Part shown: one piece after another, positions 1-6,728 of the stretch
Numbering within the stretch: the first letter of the stretch is position 1
Layout of the letters: each line of letters opens with the position of its first letter
Origin: Streptomyces sp. CB02009
Lineage (GTDB): Bacteria > Actinomycetota > Actinomycetes > Streptomycetales > Streptomycetaceae
Assembly: GCF_001905825.1 (NCBI RefSeq)
Contig: NZ_LIVV01000006.1
Span: forward strand, 124,001 to 188,000
Reading direction: 5' to 3'
DNA: 64,000 nt
The notes under the pieces: generated by a model
Database searches by the model: none
What the model was told of the DNA's origin: nothing
The model's input: only the letters and a program-made list of their open reading frames with translations
Position numbers and translations under genes: made by a program

Positions 1-307
1 ACAGCTGGCGCGACAGGTACAGGCGCGCCTCCGGGGAGTTGATGTGCTTGTAGAGCGTCAGCACCAGGTTGTTCGAGACGATCGAGTCGCCCGTCGCGAA
101 GAACGCGACCAGGCGGCCGATCATGTGCTGCTCGGCCGGCGTCAGCTTGGCGAGGTCGGCGACGTCCGAGTGGAGGTCGACCTCCTCGACGGTCCAGGTG
201 TTCTTGATCGCGTCCCGGTAGCGCTCGTAGAAGTCCGGGTAGCGCATCGGACGGAGGGTCAGCTCGAAGCCCGGGTCGAGGAGGTTCTTCTTCTCGTTGG
301 TGCTCAT
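1..307 (-). CDS. nrdB: Ribonucleoside-diphosphate reductase class Ia, beta subunit (partial, N-terminal 102 residues)
   Basis: The small subunit houses the diiron-tyrosyl radical cofactor that starts catalysis in NrdA. Only the N-terminus is in the window; the gene runs off the left edge. The visible protein begins MSTNEKKNLLDPGFELT and contains the start of the ferritin-like helical fold. The acidic ligand region is seen in SPEARLYLSRQ, and the segment FFATGDSIVSNNL is typical of NrdB/R2. Its ATG overlaps the NrdA stop by one base (TAATG), so the two subunits are translationally coupled and made from one transcript under the upstream riboswitch. Family assignment is firm; completeness beyond the edge cannot be judged. 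Confidence 0.93.
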   Translation of the reverse strand, partial: MSTNEKKNLLDPGFELTLRPMRYPDFYERYRDAIKNTWTVEEVDLHSDVADLAKLTPAEQHMIGRLVAFFATGDSIVSNNLVLTLYKHINSPEARLYLSRQL

Positions 308-2685
308 TACTGGCAGGCCTCGCAGGACTCGGGGTTCTCAAGGGAGCAGGCGAGGGCGTCCGCGTCGGAGGTCGCCTGCTGGACGGGGATGGTGGCGGCG
401 GCGGGCGTCGCGGCCTGGGCGGCGCGCGCGATCCGGGTCGCCGGACGGGAGCGCAGGTAGTACGTCGTCTTCAGACCCTGCTTCCAGGCGTACGCGTACA
501 TCGACGACAGCTTGCCGATGGTCGGCGTCTCCAGGAACAGGTTCAGCGACTGCGACTGGTCCAGGAACGGCGTCCGGGCGGCGGCCATGTCGATCAGACC
601 GCGCTGCGGGATCTCCCACGCCGTGCGGTACAGCTCGCGCACCTCGGCCGGGACCCAGGTGAAGCCGGCCACCGAGCCGTTGGACTCGCGCAGCGCCTCA
701 CGGGTCTGCGCGTCCCACACGCCGAGCTTCTTCAGCTCGTCGACCAGGTACGAGTTGACCTGGAGGAACTCGCCCGAGAGCGTCTCGCGCTTGAACAGGT
801 TGGAGACCTGCGGCTCGATGCACTCGTACACACCGGCGATCGAGGCGATCGTCGCGGTCGGCGCGATGGCGAGGAGGAGGCTGTTGCGCATGCCGGTGAC
901 GGCGATCCGCTCGCGCAGCGCGGCCCAGCGCTCCGGCCAGTTGAGCTCCACGTCGTAGTGGTCGGGGTGCAGCACGCCGCGGGCGGTGCGGGTCTGCTCC
1001 CAGGCGGGGACGGGGCCGTTGCGCTCGGCGAGGTCGGCGGAGGCCTCGTAGGCGGCGAGCATGATGCGCTCGGCGATACGGGTGGACAGCGCGCGCGCCT
1101 CGGCGGAGTCGAACGGCAGCTTCAGCTGGAAGAAGACGTCCTGGAGGCCCATGGCGCCCAGGCCGACCGGACGCCAGCGGGCGTTGGAGCGGCCCGCCTG
1201 CTCGGTCGGGTAGAAGTTGATGTCGACGACCCGGTCGAGGAAGGTGACGGCCGTGCGGACGGTGGCGTCGAGGCGCTCCCAGTCGATGTCCCCGCCGGTC
1301 ACGAAGGACCCCAGGTTGACCGAGCCGAGGTTGCAGACGGCCGTCTCGCCGTCGTTCGTGACCTCGATGATCTCGGTGCAGAGGTTCGAGGAGTGGACGA
1401 CGGTGCCCGGCTCGGCGGTCTGGTTGGCGGTCCGGTTCGAAGCGTCCTTGAAGGTCATCCAGCCGTTGCCGGTCTGGGCCAGGGTCCGCATCATCCGGCC
1501 GTACAGGTCGCGGGCCGGCATCGTCTTGCGGGCCAGGCCCGCCGCCTCGGCCTTGCGGTAGGCGGCGTCGAACTCCTCGCCCCACAGGTCGACCAGCTCG
1601 GGCACGTCCGCCGGGGAGAACAGCGACCAGTCGGCGTCGGCGTTGACCCGGCGCATGAACTCGTCCGGGATCCAGTGCGCCAGGTTCAGGTTGTGCGTAC
1701 GGCGCTGGTCCTCGCCCGTGTTGTCGCGGAGCTCCAGGAACTCCTCGATGTCCGCGTGCCAGGTCTCCAGGTAGACGGCGGCGGCACCCTTGCGGCGGCC
1801 GCCCTGGTTCACCGCGGCGACGGAGGCGTCGAGGGTCTTCAGGAACGGCACGATGCCGTTGGAGTGCCCGTTGGTGCCGCGGATCAGCGAACCGCGGGCG
1901 CGGATGCGGGAGTAGGAGAGGCCGATGCCGCCCGCGTGCTTCGAGAGGCGCGCGACCTGGTGGTAGCGGTCGTAGATGGAGTCGAGCTCGTCCTGCGGGG
2001 AGTCCAGGAGGTAGCAGGAGGACATCTGCGGGTGGCGGGTGCCGGAGTTGAAGAGCGTGGGGGAGGACGGCAGGTAGTCGAGCCGGCTCATCAGGCGGTA
2101 GAGGGCGGCGACCTCGTCGAGCGCGCGGACGCTGTCGTCCTCGGCGAGGCCGCAGGCCACGCGGAGCATGAAGTGCTGCGGGGTCTCGATCACCTTGCGG
2201 GTGATCGGGTGGCGCAGCAGGTAGCGCGAGTAGAGGGTGCGCAGGCCGAAGTAGCCGAAGCGGTCGTCCCCGGCCGCGTCGATCGTCGCGTCGAGCCGGT
2301 CCGCGTGCTGCGCCACGAACTCCGCGGTGCGGTCGGCGATCAGGCCCTCGCGGTGGCCGACGGCGACGGAGGCCGAGAAGGAGTACGAGCCCTGGCCGGC
2401 GGCCTCGTCGGCGATCGTGATCGTCAGGAGCCGGGCGGCGAGCCGGGAGTACGCCGGGTCCTCGGCGATCAGGCCGGCGGCCGACTCGGTGGCCAGCTCG
2501 CGCAGTTCCGCGTCGTCCGCGGCGGCGCTGCGGCCGCGGAGGGCGGCGGCGGCGACCTTGCCGGGGTCGGTGTCGGGGAGATCGGCGGTGAGGTCGGTCA
2601 GGGTCCGCAGCAGCACGGTCCCGGGGCCGTCGCTCTCGACCGCGGAAGCCTCGGCGGAAGCCGGATCGGCGGGCGCGATGGTCAC
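307..2685 (-). CDS. nrdA: Ribonucleoside-diphosphate reductase class Ia, alpha (catalytic) subunit
   Basis: NrdA reduces ribonucleoside diphosphates to deoxyribonucleotides for DNA synthesis, using the radical supplied by NrdB. The protein is 792 residues from a GTG start at 2685, chosen because GAGGGAGAG lies just upstream; an ATG at 2739 would add a proline-rich tail with no clear ribosome site. Catalytic features are visible: Cys224 in SSCYLLD, the Asn434-x-Cys436-x-Glu438 triad in NLCTEI, and a C-terminal redox pair Cys788/Cys791 in SCEACQ. I see no convincing N-terminal ATP-cone. A cobalamin riboswitch precedes the gene. In Streptomyces, B12 is known to shut off class Ia nrdAB so that the B12-dependent class II enzyme takes over. 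Confidence 0.95.
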   Translation of the reverse strand: MTIAPADPASAEASAVESDGPGTVLLRTLTDLTADLPDTDPGKVAAAALRGRSAAADDAELRELATESAAGLIAEDPAYSRLAARLLTITIADEAAGQGSYSFSASVAVGHREGLIADRTAEFVAQHADRLDATIDAAGDDRFGYFGLRTLYSRYLLRHPITRKVIETPQHFMLRVACGLAEDDSVRALDEVAALYRLMSRLDYLPSSPTLFNSGTRHPQMSSCYLLDSPQDELDSIYDRYHQVARLSKHAGGIGLSYSRIRARGSLIRGTNGHSNGIVPFLKTLDASVAAVNQGGRRKGAAAVYLETWHADIEEFLELRDNTGEDQRRTHNLNLAHWIPDEFMRRVNADADWSLFSPADVPELVDLWGEEFDAAYRKAEAAGLARKTMPARDLYGRMMRTLAQTGNGWMTFKDASNRTANQTAEPGTVVHSSNLCTEIIEVTNDGETAVCNLGSVNLGSFVTGGDIDWERLDATVRTAVTFLDRVVDINFYPTEQAGRSNARWRPVGLGAMGLQDVFFQLKLPFDSAEARALSTRIAERIMLAAYEASADLAERNGPVPAWEQTRTARGVLHPDHYDVELNWPERWAALRERIAVTGMRNSLLLAIAPTATIASIAGVYECIEPQVSNLFKRETLSGEFLQVNSYLVDELKKLGVWDAQTREALRESNGSVAGFTWVPAEVRELYRTAWEIPQRGLIDMAAARTPFLDQSQSLNLFLETPTIGKLSSMYAYAWKQGLKTTYYLRSRPATRIARAAQAATPAAATIPVQQATSDADALACSLENPESCEACQ

Positions 2686-2802
2686 GTGGGGGCTCTCCCT
2701 CGCTCGGCTCGGGGCCGCGGGCGGGGGAGGAGGGCACACGAAGGTCCGGACGCCGGACGCGCTGTGTCCACCGGCCCACTCCGCGAGGCCCGGAAGTCAT
2801 CG

Positions 2803-2828
2803 GCACCCGGAACGGATGGACCGGGTGC
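2803..2828 (-). promoter_or_regulatory. Putative expression-platform hairpin below the riboswitch
   Basis: A perfect 8-bp stem (GCACCCGG with CCGGGTGC) lies just 3' of the cobalamin aptamer core and about 120 bases before the nrdA start. It could be part of the switch's expression platform (terminator or competing helix). No U-tract follows, so its role is inference. Confidence 0.45.
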
Positions 2829-2946
2829 GCTGGCGGCAGGTCCTCGGACTCACCTCGTCCGAACACGTCGTATCCGTACGAAGCACACCGTTGCGGGACA
2901 GTTCCGGATTCGCGCCGGATTCCCCTGCGTCGACAGCGAGCACGAG
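2828..2946 (-). promoter_or_regulatory. Cobalamin (B12) riboswitch upstream of nrdAB
   Basis: On the minus strand the segment contains the two most conserved parts of the B12 aptamer. One is the central block reading GGGAATCCGGCGCGAATCC then GGAACTGTCCCGCAACGGTG. The other is the B12 box AGTCCGAGGACCTGCC. They are spaced as expected, about 130-250 bases upstream of nrdA. Class Ia nrdAB control by a B12 riboswitch is established in Streptomyces. The 5' boundary (P1/P2) is uncertain because the preceding gene's terminator hairpin lies immediately upstream. Confidence 0.92.
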
Positions 2947-2949
2947 CAT

Positions 2950-2987
2950 ACATGTGGGGGGCTCCGCTTGCGGAACCCCCCACATGT
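2950..2987 (-). terminator. Terminator-type hairpin after the GNAT gene
   Basis: Two 18-base arms pair with a single mismatch around a two-base loop (ACATGTGGGG on one side, CCCCACATGT on the other). It lies 17 bases past the stop of the acetyltransferase gene. There is no T-run, as is usual in Streptomyces. It directly abuts the riboswitch, leaving almost no room for a separate nrd promoter. Confidence 0.7.
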
Positions 2988-3004
2988 TGTGTCGCGCGGT
3001 GGAG

Positions 3005-3505
3005 TCAGAACTCCAGGGCGTAGGTGCGCAGAGAGTGATCGGGGATCGGCTCCCAGTCCCGGTCCGGGGTGCGGAGGAAGCCCAGACGCTCGTAGATCCG
3101 GTGTGCGGAGACCATCGTGGCGTCCGTGGAGAGCACGATGCGGCGGCAGCCGGGGAGGGCCCGCGCGCGCTCGATGCAGGCCCGTACGAGGGCCTCTCCG
3201 ACGCCCCGGCCGCGAGCCTCCCGGGCGACCACGAGCATCCGGAACTCGGCCTCGCCCTCGATCGCGATGTCCGCCCAGGGAGTGGAGCCGGTGGCGAAGG
3301 TCACCCCGCCGAGCAGCAGTCCGTCGGCGTCCTCGGCGACGAGGACCTCGCTCTCGCGCGCCCGCCGGGCGGTGTCCCGGAGCACGTGCAGATACGAGTC
3401 CTCCGCCCCGTACTTCAGCAGTCCGTCGTTCAGATAGGTCCCCGCGGTGAGTTCACCGAGCGCCTCGTGGTCCTCGGGCCGTACCGCCCTGATCGTGAAG
3501 TCCAT
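3005..3505 (-). CDS. GNAT family N-acetyltransferase
   Basis: A 166-residue single-domain GNAT protein predicted to move an acetyl group from acetyl-CoA to an unidentified amine. The acetyl-CoA loop is visible as ARGRGVGEALVRA at about residues 97-109 (R/Q-x-x-G-x-G/A type), with the C-terminal YERLGF motif around residue 139. Start is the ATG at 3505. It is transcribed in the same direction as nrdAB but separated from it by a strong hairpin, so it is probably a single-gene unit. Substrate unknown. Confidence 0.85.
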   Translation of the reverse strand: MDFTIRAVRPEDHEALGELTAGTYLNDGLLKYGAEDSYLHVLRDTARRARESEVLVAEDADGLLLGGVTFATGSTPWADIAIEGEAEFRMLVVAREARGRGVGEALVRACIERARALPGCRRIVLSTDATMVSAHRIYERLGFLRTPDRDWEPIPDHSLRTYALEF

Positions 3506-3557
3506 GAGGGCAGTGTGCCTCCGGCGGGCCGTCCGGCGTCAGGGCGGTCCACGGGAC

Positions 3558-3591
3558 GGGCCGCCCCGCCTCCGGGGAGGCGGGGCGGCCC
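3558..3591 (-). terminator. Terminator hairpin after the symporter gene
   Basis: A perfect 16-bp GC-rich inverted repeat with almost no loop, starting 36 bases downstream of the symporter stop codon and before the GNAT gene start. Confidence 0.75.
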
Positions 3592-3626
3592 GCATGTGCC
3601 GCGACGGCCGGGGTCCGGCCGGGTGG

Positions 3627-5252
3627 TCAGTGGGTCTCGGCGCCCAGCTTCGGGAGCTTCGTGTCGACCCCGCGGTCGCCGGCGTCCGCCGTGTAGTCCT
3701 CGGGGGAGGTCGCGTCGACGCCCTCGGGGGCCTTGACGGCCTTGAGGACGAAGGTCAGGACGACCGTGACGAGGACGTTGAGGAGGAAGGCGGTGAGGCC
3801 GATGTAGCCGATCTCGCCGATGCCGGGGATCTCGGCGGAGGAGCCGCCGAAGTGCTTCTGGGTCGGGCTGGCCACCCCGTACGCGGCGACCGTGCCGTAG
3901 ACCATGCCGACGGCCCAGCCGGCGAGCAGCGCCCAGCGGTGGAACCAGCGGGTGAAGAGGCCGCCGACGAGGGCCGGGAAGGTCTGCAGGATCCAGATGC
4001 CGCCGAGCAGCTGGAAGTTGATCGCGACCGTCTTGTCCATGGTGAGGACGAAGGCGAGCGCGCCGACCTTCACGAGCAGCGAGACCAGCTTGGAGACCTT
4101 GGTCTCCTGGGCCGGGGTGGCGTCCGGTTTGATGAAGTCCTTGTAGATGTTGCGGGTGAAGAGGTTGGCCGCGGCGATCGACATGATCGCGGCGGGCACC
4201 AGCGCGCCGATGCCGATGGCGGCGAACGCGACGCCCGCGAACCAGTCGGGGAACATCGTCTCGAACAGCTGCGGGATGGCGAGCTGGCCGTTCTTCACCT
4301 GGATGCCGGCGGCGATCGCCATGAAGCCGAGCAGCGCGAGCAGGCCCAGCATCAGCGAGTACAGCGGCAGGATCGTGGTGTTGCGGCGGATGACCTCGCG
4401 GCTCCGGGACGACAGCGTCGCCGTGATGGAGTGCGGGTACATGAAGAGCGCGAGGGCCGAGCCGAGCGCCAGCGTCGCATACGTCCACTGGCCCGCGTCG
4501 CCGGGGACGAGCGAGCCGCGCGGCTTGCCGGTCGCCGGGTTGGTCTGCGCGTACGCCTCGCCCGCCTTGGCGAAGATCTCGTCGAAGCCGCCCAGCTTGA
4601 TCGGGATGTAGATGATCGCCACCGCGATGACGATGTAGATCAGGGTGTCCTTGACGAAGGCGATGAGCGCGGGGGCGCGCAGGCCCGAGGAGTACGTGTA
4701 CGCCGCGAGGACGCCGAAGGCGATGAGCAGCGGCAGGTCCTTGATGAACCAGTGGGTGGTCTCGCCGCCGCCGACGCCCATCACGTCCAGGACGGCCTGG
4801 ATGCCGACGAGCTGGAGCGCGATGTACGGCATGGTGGCGAGGATGCCGGTGACCGCCACCGCGAGGGAGAGGCCCTTGGAGTCCCAGCGGCCGCGCACGA
4901 AGTCCGAGGTGGTGACGTATCCGTGCTTGTGCGAGACCGACCAGAGGCGCGGCAGGAAGGTGAAGATCAGCGGGTAGACCAGGATCGTGTACGGCACGGC
5001 GAAGAAGCCGGCCGCGCCGGCCGCGTAGATGGCCGCCGGGACGGCGACGAAGGTGTACGCGGTGTAGAGGTCGCCGCCGAGCAGGAACCAGGTCACCCAG
5101 GTGCCGAACGAGCGGCCGCCCAGGCCCCATTCGTCGAGGCTGTTCTCGTTCTCCGCCTTGCGCCAGCGCGAGGCGAGGAAGCCCATGACCGTGACGGCCA
5201 GGAAGAAGAAGATGAAGACGGCGAGTGCGACGCCGTTCACGCCGTCCTTCAT
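3627..5252 (-). CDS. Sodium:solute symporter family (SSS) permease, MctP-like
   Basis: A 541-residue polytopic membrane protein of the SSS family that imports a small solute, probably a monocarboxylate, with Na+ or H+. Thirteen or so hydrophobic segments are visible from residue 5 on. Typical SSS stretches include DEWGLGGRSFGTWVTWFLLGG near residue 40 and the repeated small-residue helices AAIGIGALVPAAIMSIAAAN. The C-terminus is hydrophilic and acidic. The ATG overlaps the stop of the upstream DUF3311 gene (ATGA). SSS monocarboxylate permeases are commonly preceded by such a small membrane partner, which supports an acetate/pyruvate/lactate-type substrate, but the substrate is inferred. Confidence 0.88.
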   Translation of the reverse strand: MKDGVNGVALAVFIFFFLAVTVMGFLASRWRKAENENSLDEWGLGGRSFGTWVTWFLLGGDLYTAYTFVAVPAAIYAAGAAGFFAVPYTILVYPLIFTFLPRLWSVSHKHGYVTTSDFVRGRWDSKGLSLAVAVTGILATMPYIALQLVGIQAVLDVMGVGGGETTHWFIKDLPLLIAFGVLAAYTYSSGLRAPALIAFVKDTLIYIVIAVAIIYIPIKLGGFDEIFAKAGEAYAQTNPATGKPRGSLVPGDAGQWTYATLALGSALALFMYPHSITATLSSRSREVIRRNTTILPLYSLMLGLLALLGFMAIAAGIQVKNGQLAIPQLFETMFPDWFAGVAFAAIGIGALVPAAIMSIAAANLFTRNIYKDFIKPDATPAQETKVSKLVSLLVKVGALAFVLTMDKTVAINFQLLGGIWILQTFPALVGGLFTRWFHRWALLAGWAVGMVYGTVAAYGVASPTQKHFGGSSAEIPGIGEIGYIGLTAFLLNVLVTVVLTFVLKAVKAPEGVDATSPEDYTADAGDRGVDTKLPKLGAETH

Positions 5253-5503
5253 CGCTCGTCACCCCCCTTGCGGGCGCGCTGGTCCAGCTGCCACAGCTTG
5301 TACGCGACCATGGTGAGCGCGGTGGAGATCAGCACCCAGAGCATCTGGTACCAGTAGAAGAACGGGATGCCCGCGAGGAGCGGTTCGACCTTCGCGTACG
5401 AGCTCACCCAGAGCATCGCCACGAACGGCGCGAACAGACAGAGCGCGATCACCACTCTCAGCGGCGTGATGGTGGGTTGTTTCCCTTGTGTCGCTTCTGG
5501 CAT
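5249..5503 (-). CDS. DUF3311 small membrane protein, partner of the SSS permease
   Basis: About 84 residues with two transmembrane helices (LRVVIALCLFAPFVAMLWV and FYWYQMLWVLISTALTMVAY) and a charged C-terminus. DUF3311 proteins regularly sit directly upstream of SSS permeases and are thought to be accessory subunits. I chose the ATG at 5503 (MPEATQGKQP), preceded by GAGGGGA, because family members begin close to the first helix. An ATG at 5572 with its own AGGGG would add 23 residues and cannot be excluded. The stop overlaps the permease start by four bases. Confidence 0.82.
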   Translation of the reverse strand: MPEATQGKQPTITPLRVVIALCLFAPFVAMLWVSSYAKVEPLLAGIPFFYWYQMLWVLISTALTMVAYKLWQLDQRARKGGDER

Positions 5504-5643
5504 GGCGATTCCGGTCCCCTCACTGATCACCTCGGTAATGGTGGGGAAATCTAGGGGACTGTTCTGCTCCATGGAACCCCTGTCCGCATAACGGATGGGA
5601 CTACGTCAGCTGCGGTCGTGGGAGCGGTCCCCCGGCGCGGCGC

Positions 5644-6627
5644 TCAGAGCCAGCCCTCCTTCGCGGCCCGCACTCCCGCCTCGAACCGGCTGCGCGCGCC
5701 GAGCCGGTTCATCAGCTCCGAACTCATCCGGCGTACGGTCCGCAGCGAGATCCCGAGCCGTCGGGCGGCGATGTCGTCCGTGCAGCCGATGCCGAGCAGC
5801 ATGAGCAACTCCCGTTCCTGCGGGGAGAGGTCGTGCTCGTCGCGGCGGGGGCTCTCGCCGAACGGGGTGCCCGCGTCCCACAGCCGGTCGAAGAGCACCA
5901 CGAGCGCGTGGACCAGGCCGGGGCTGCGGACCTCCAGGGCGCCCGCGCGGCCGTCCTCCGGGTCGACGGGGACGAGCGCGGCCTCCCGGTCGACGACGAC
6001 CATGAGCATCGGCACCACGGGCACGGTCCGCGCCTCGCCGCCGAGATCGCAGTACCAGCGCACGTATTCGACGGTCGGCGGGTCGTTGCGGAAGCTCTCC
6101 TGGTAGATCGAGCGGATCTTCACGCCGCGTTCCAGGGCGAGTTGGTCGAGCGGCTGGCTGGCGTCCATGGTGTCGGGGAGCTGCGCGCCGCCCGGGAGCA
6201 GCGAGAGGCACTCGGTGCGGGCGTTCGCGGCGAGGTCCTCCAGGCGCTCCCGGACGTTGTCGAGGCCGGTGATGCGGTCCACCAGGTCGTGCCGGACGCC
6301 CGGTTCGGTGTGGTCCGCGTACGAGGCGAGGATGCCGGCCACGGCCCGTCCCGCCCGCTCGACCTGGCGTTTCCGCTTGCTCAGCTCGGCCTCGGCGCGG
6401 GAGAGCAGGAAGGAGAAGCCGACGTCCGGGTGGAAGGGTTCGACCTCGCCCGAGGAGTCGTCCATCAGCACGAGCTTGAGGTCCGCGAGGCAGGCGAGCG
6501 CCTCGCGGACCTCGGACTCGGGGCGGCCCAGATGGGCCGCCATCTCCGTCACGTCGAACTCGGGCCGCTCCAGGAGCAATCGGTAGACGGCCTCCGTCGA
6601 CTCTTTTATGCCGAGCGCCTCCAGCAT
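5644..6627 (-). CDS. Transcriptional regulator with N-terminal TrmB-like and C-terminal LuxR-type HTH domains
   Basis: A 327-residue regulator. Residues 1-60 form a TrmB-like winged helix (LGIKESTEAVYRLLLERPEF, then VTEMAAHLGRPESEVREAL). The middle region resembles the ligand or phospholipase-D-like part seen in related proteins. The last 65 residues are a LuxR/GerE-type helix-turn-helix (SPQERELLMLLGIG, then DIAARRLGISLRTVRRM). Start is ATG 6627 with GGGGGAG upstream. Its 91-base upstream gap holds a strong DasR-type operator (6713-6728), so it may belong to the N-acetylglucosamine regulon. Target genes are unknown; the adjacent symporter pair downstream is one possibility. Confidence 0.82.
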   Translation of the reverse strand: MLEALGIKESTEAVYRLLLERPEFDVTEMAAHLGRPESEVREALACLADLKLVLMDDSSGEVEPFHPDVGFSFLLSRAEAELSKRKRQVERAGRAVAGILASYADHTEPGVRHDLVDRITGLDNVRERLEDLAANARTECLSLLPGGAQLPDTMDASQPLDQLALERGVKIRSIYQESFRNDPPTVEYVRWYCDLGGEARTVPVVPMLMVVVDREAALVPVDPEDGRAGALEVRSPGLVHALVVLFDRLWDAGTPFGESPRRDEHDLSPQERELLMLLGIGCTDDIAARRLGISLRTVRRMSSELMNRLGARSRFEAGVRAAKEGWL

Positions 6628-6712
6628 CCCCTGTCTCCCCCTCGTCACGTTCCGTACCGCGACCGCCCCGCAATCGTGATCGCGGTCGTCGATGCTAAGT
6701 GGGAGGAGCCCT

Positions 6713-6728
6713 CTAGGTCTAGACCAAT
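6713..6728. promoter_or_regulatory. dre-like DasR operator
   Basis: Sequence CTAGGTCTAGACCAAT matches the DasR consensus ACTGGTCTAGACCACT at 12 of 16 positions, including the whole palindromic core GGTCTAGACC. It lies about 86 bases upstream of the regulator start at 6627 and physically covers the TAG stop of the MMPL gene. DasR binding is predicted, not shown. Confidence 0.65.

Noticed and set aside
2797..2985. 62-codon minus-strand open frame in the nrdA leader
   Set aside because: Lies across the conserved cobalamin aptamer; no ribosome site.
958..3450. 830-codon plus-strand open frame over nrdA
   Set aside because: Antisense to NrdA with Arg/Gly/Val-rich composition typical of frame shadows in GC-rich DNA; no known domain.
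3447..5357. 636-codon plus-strand frame over the symporter
   Set aside because: Antisense shadow of a clear membrane transporter.
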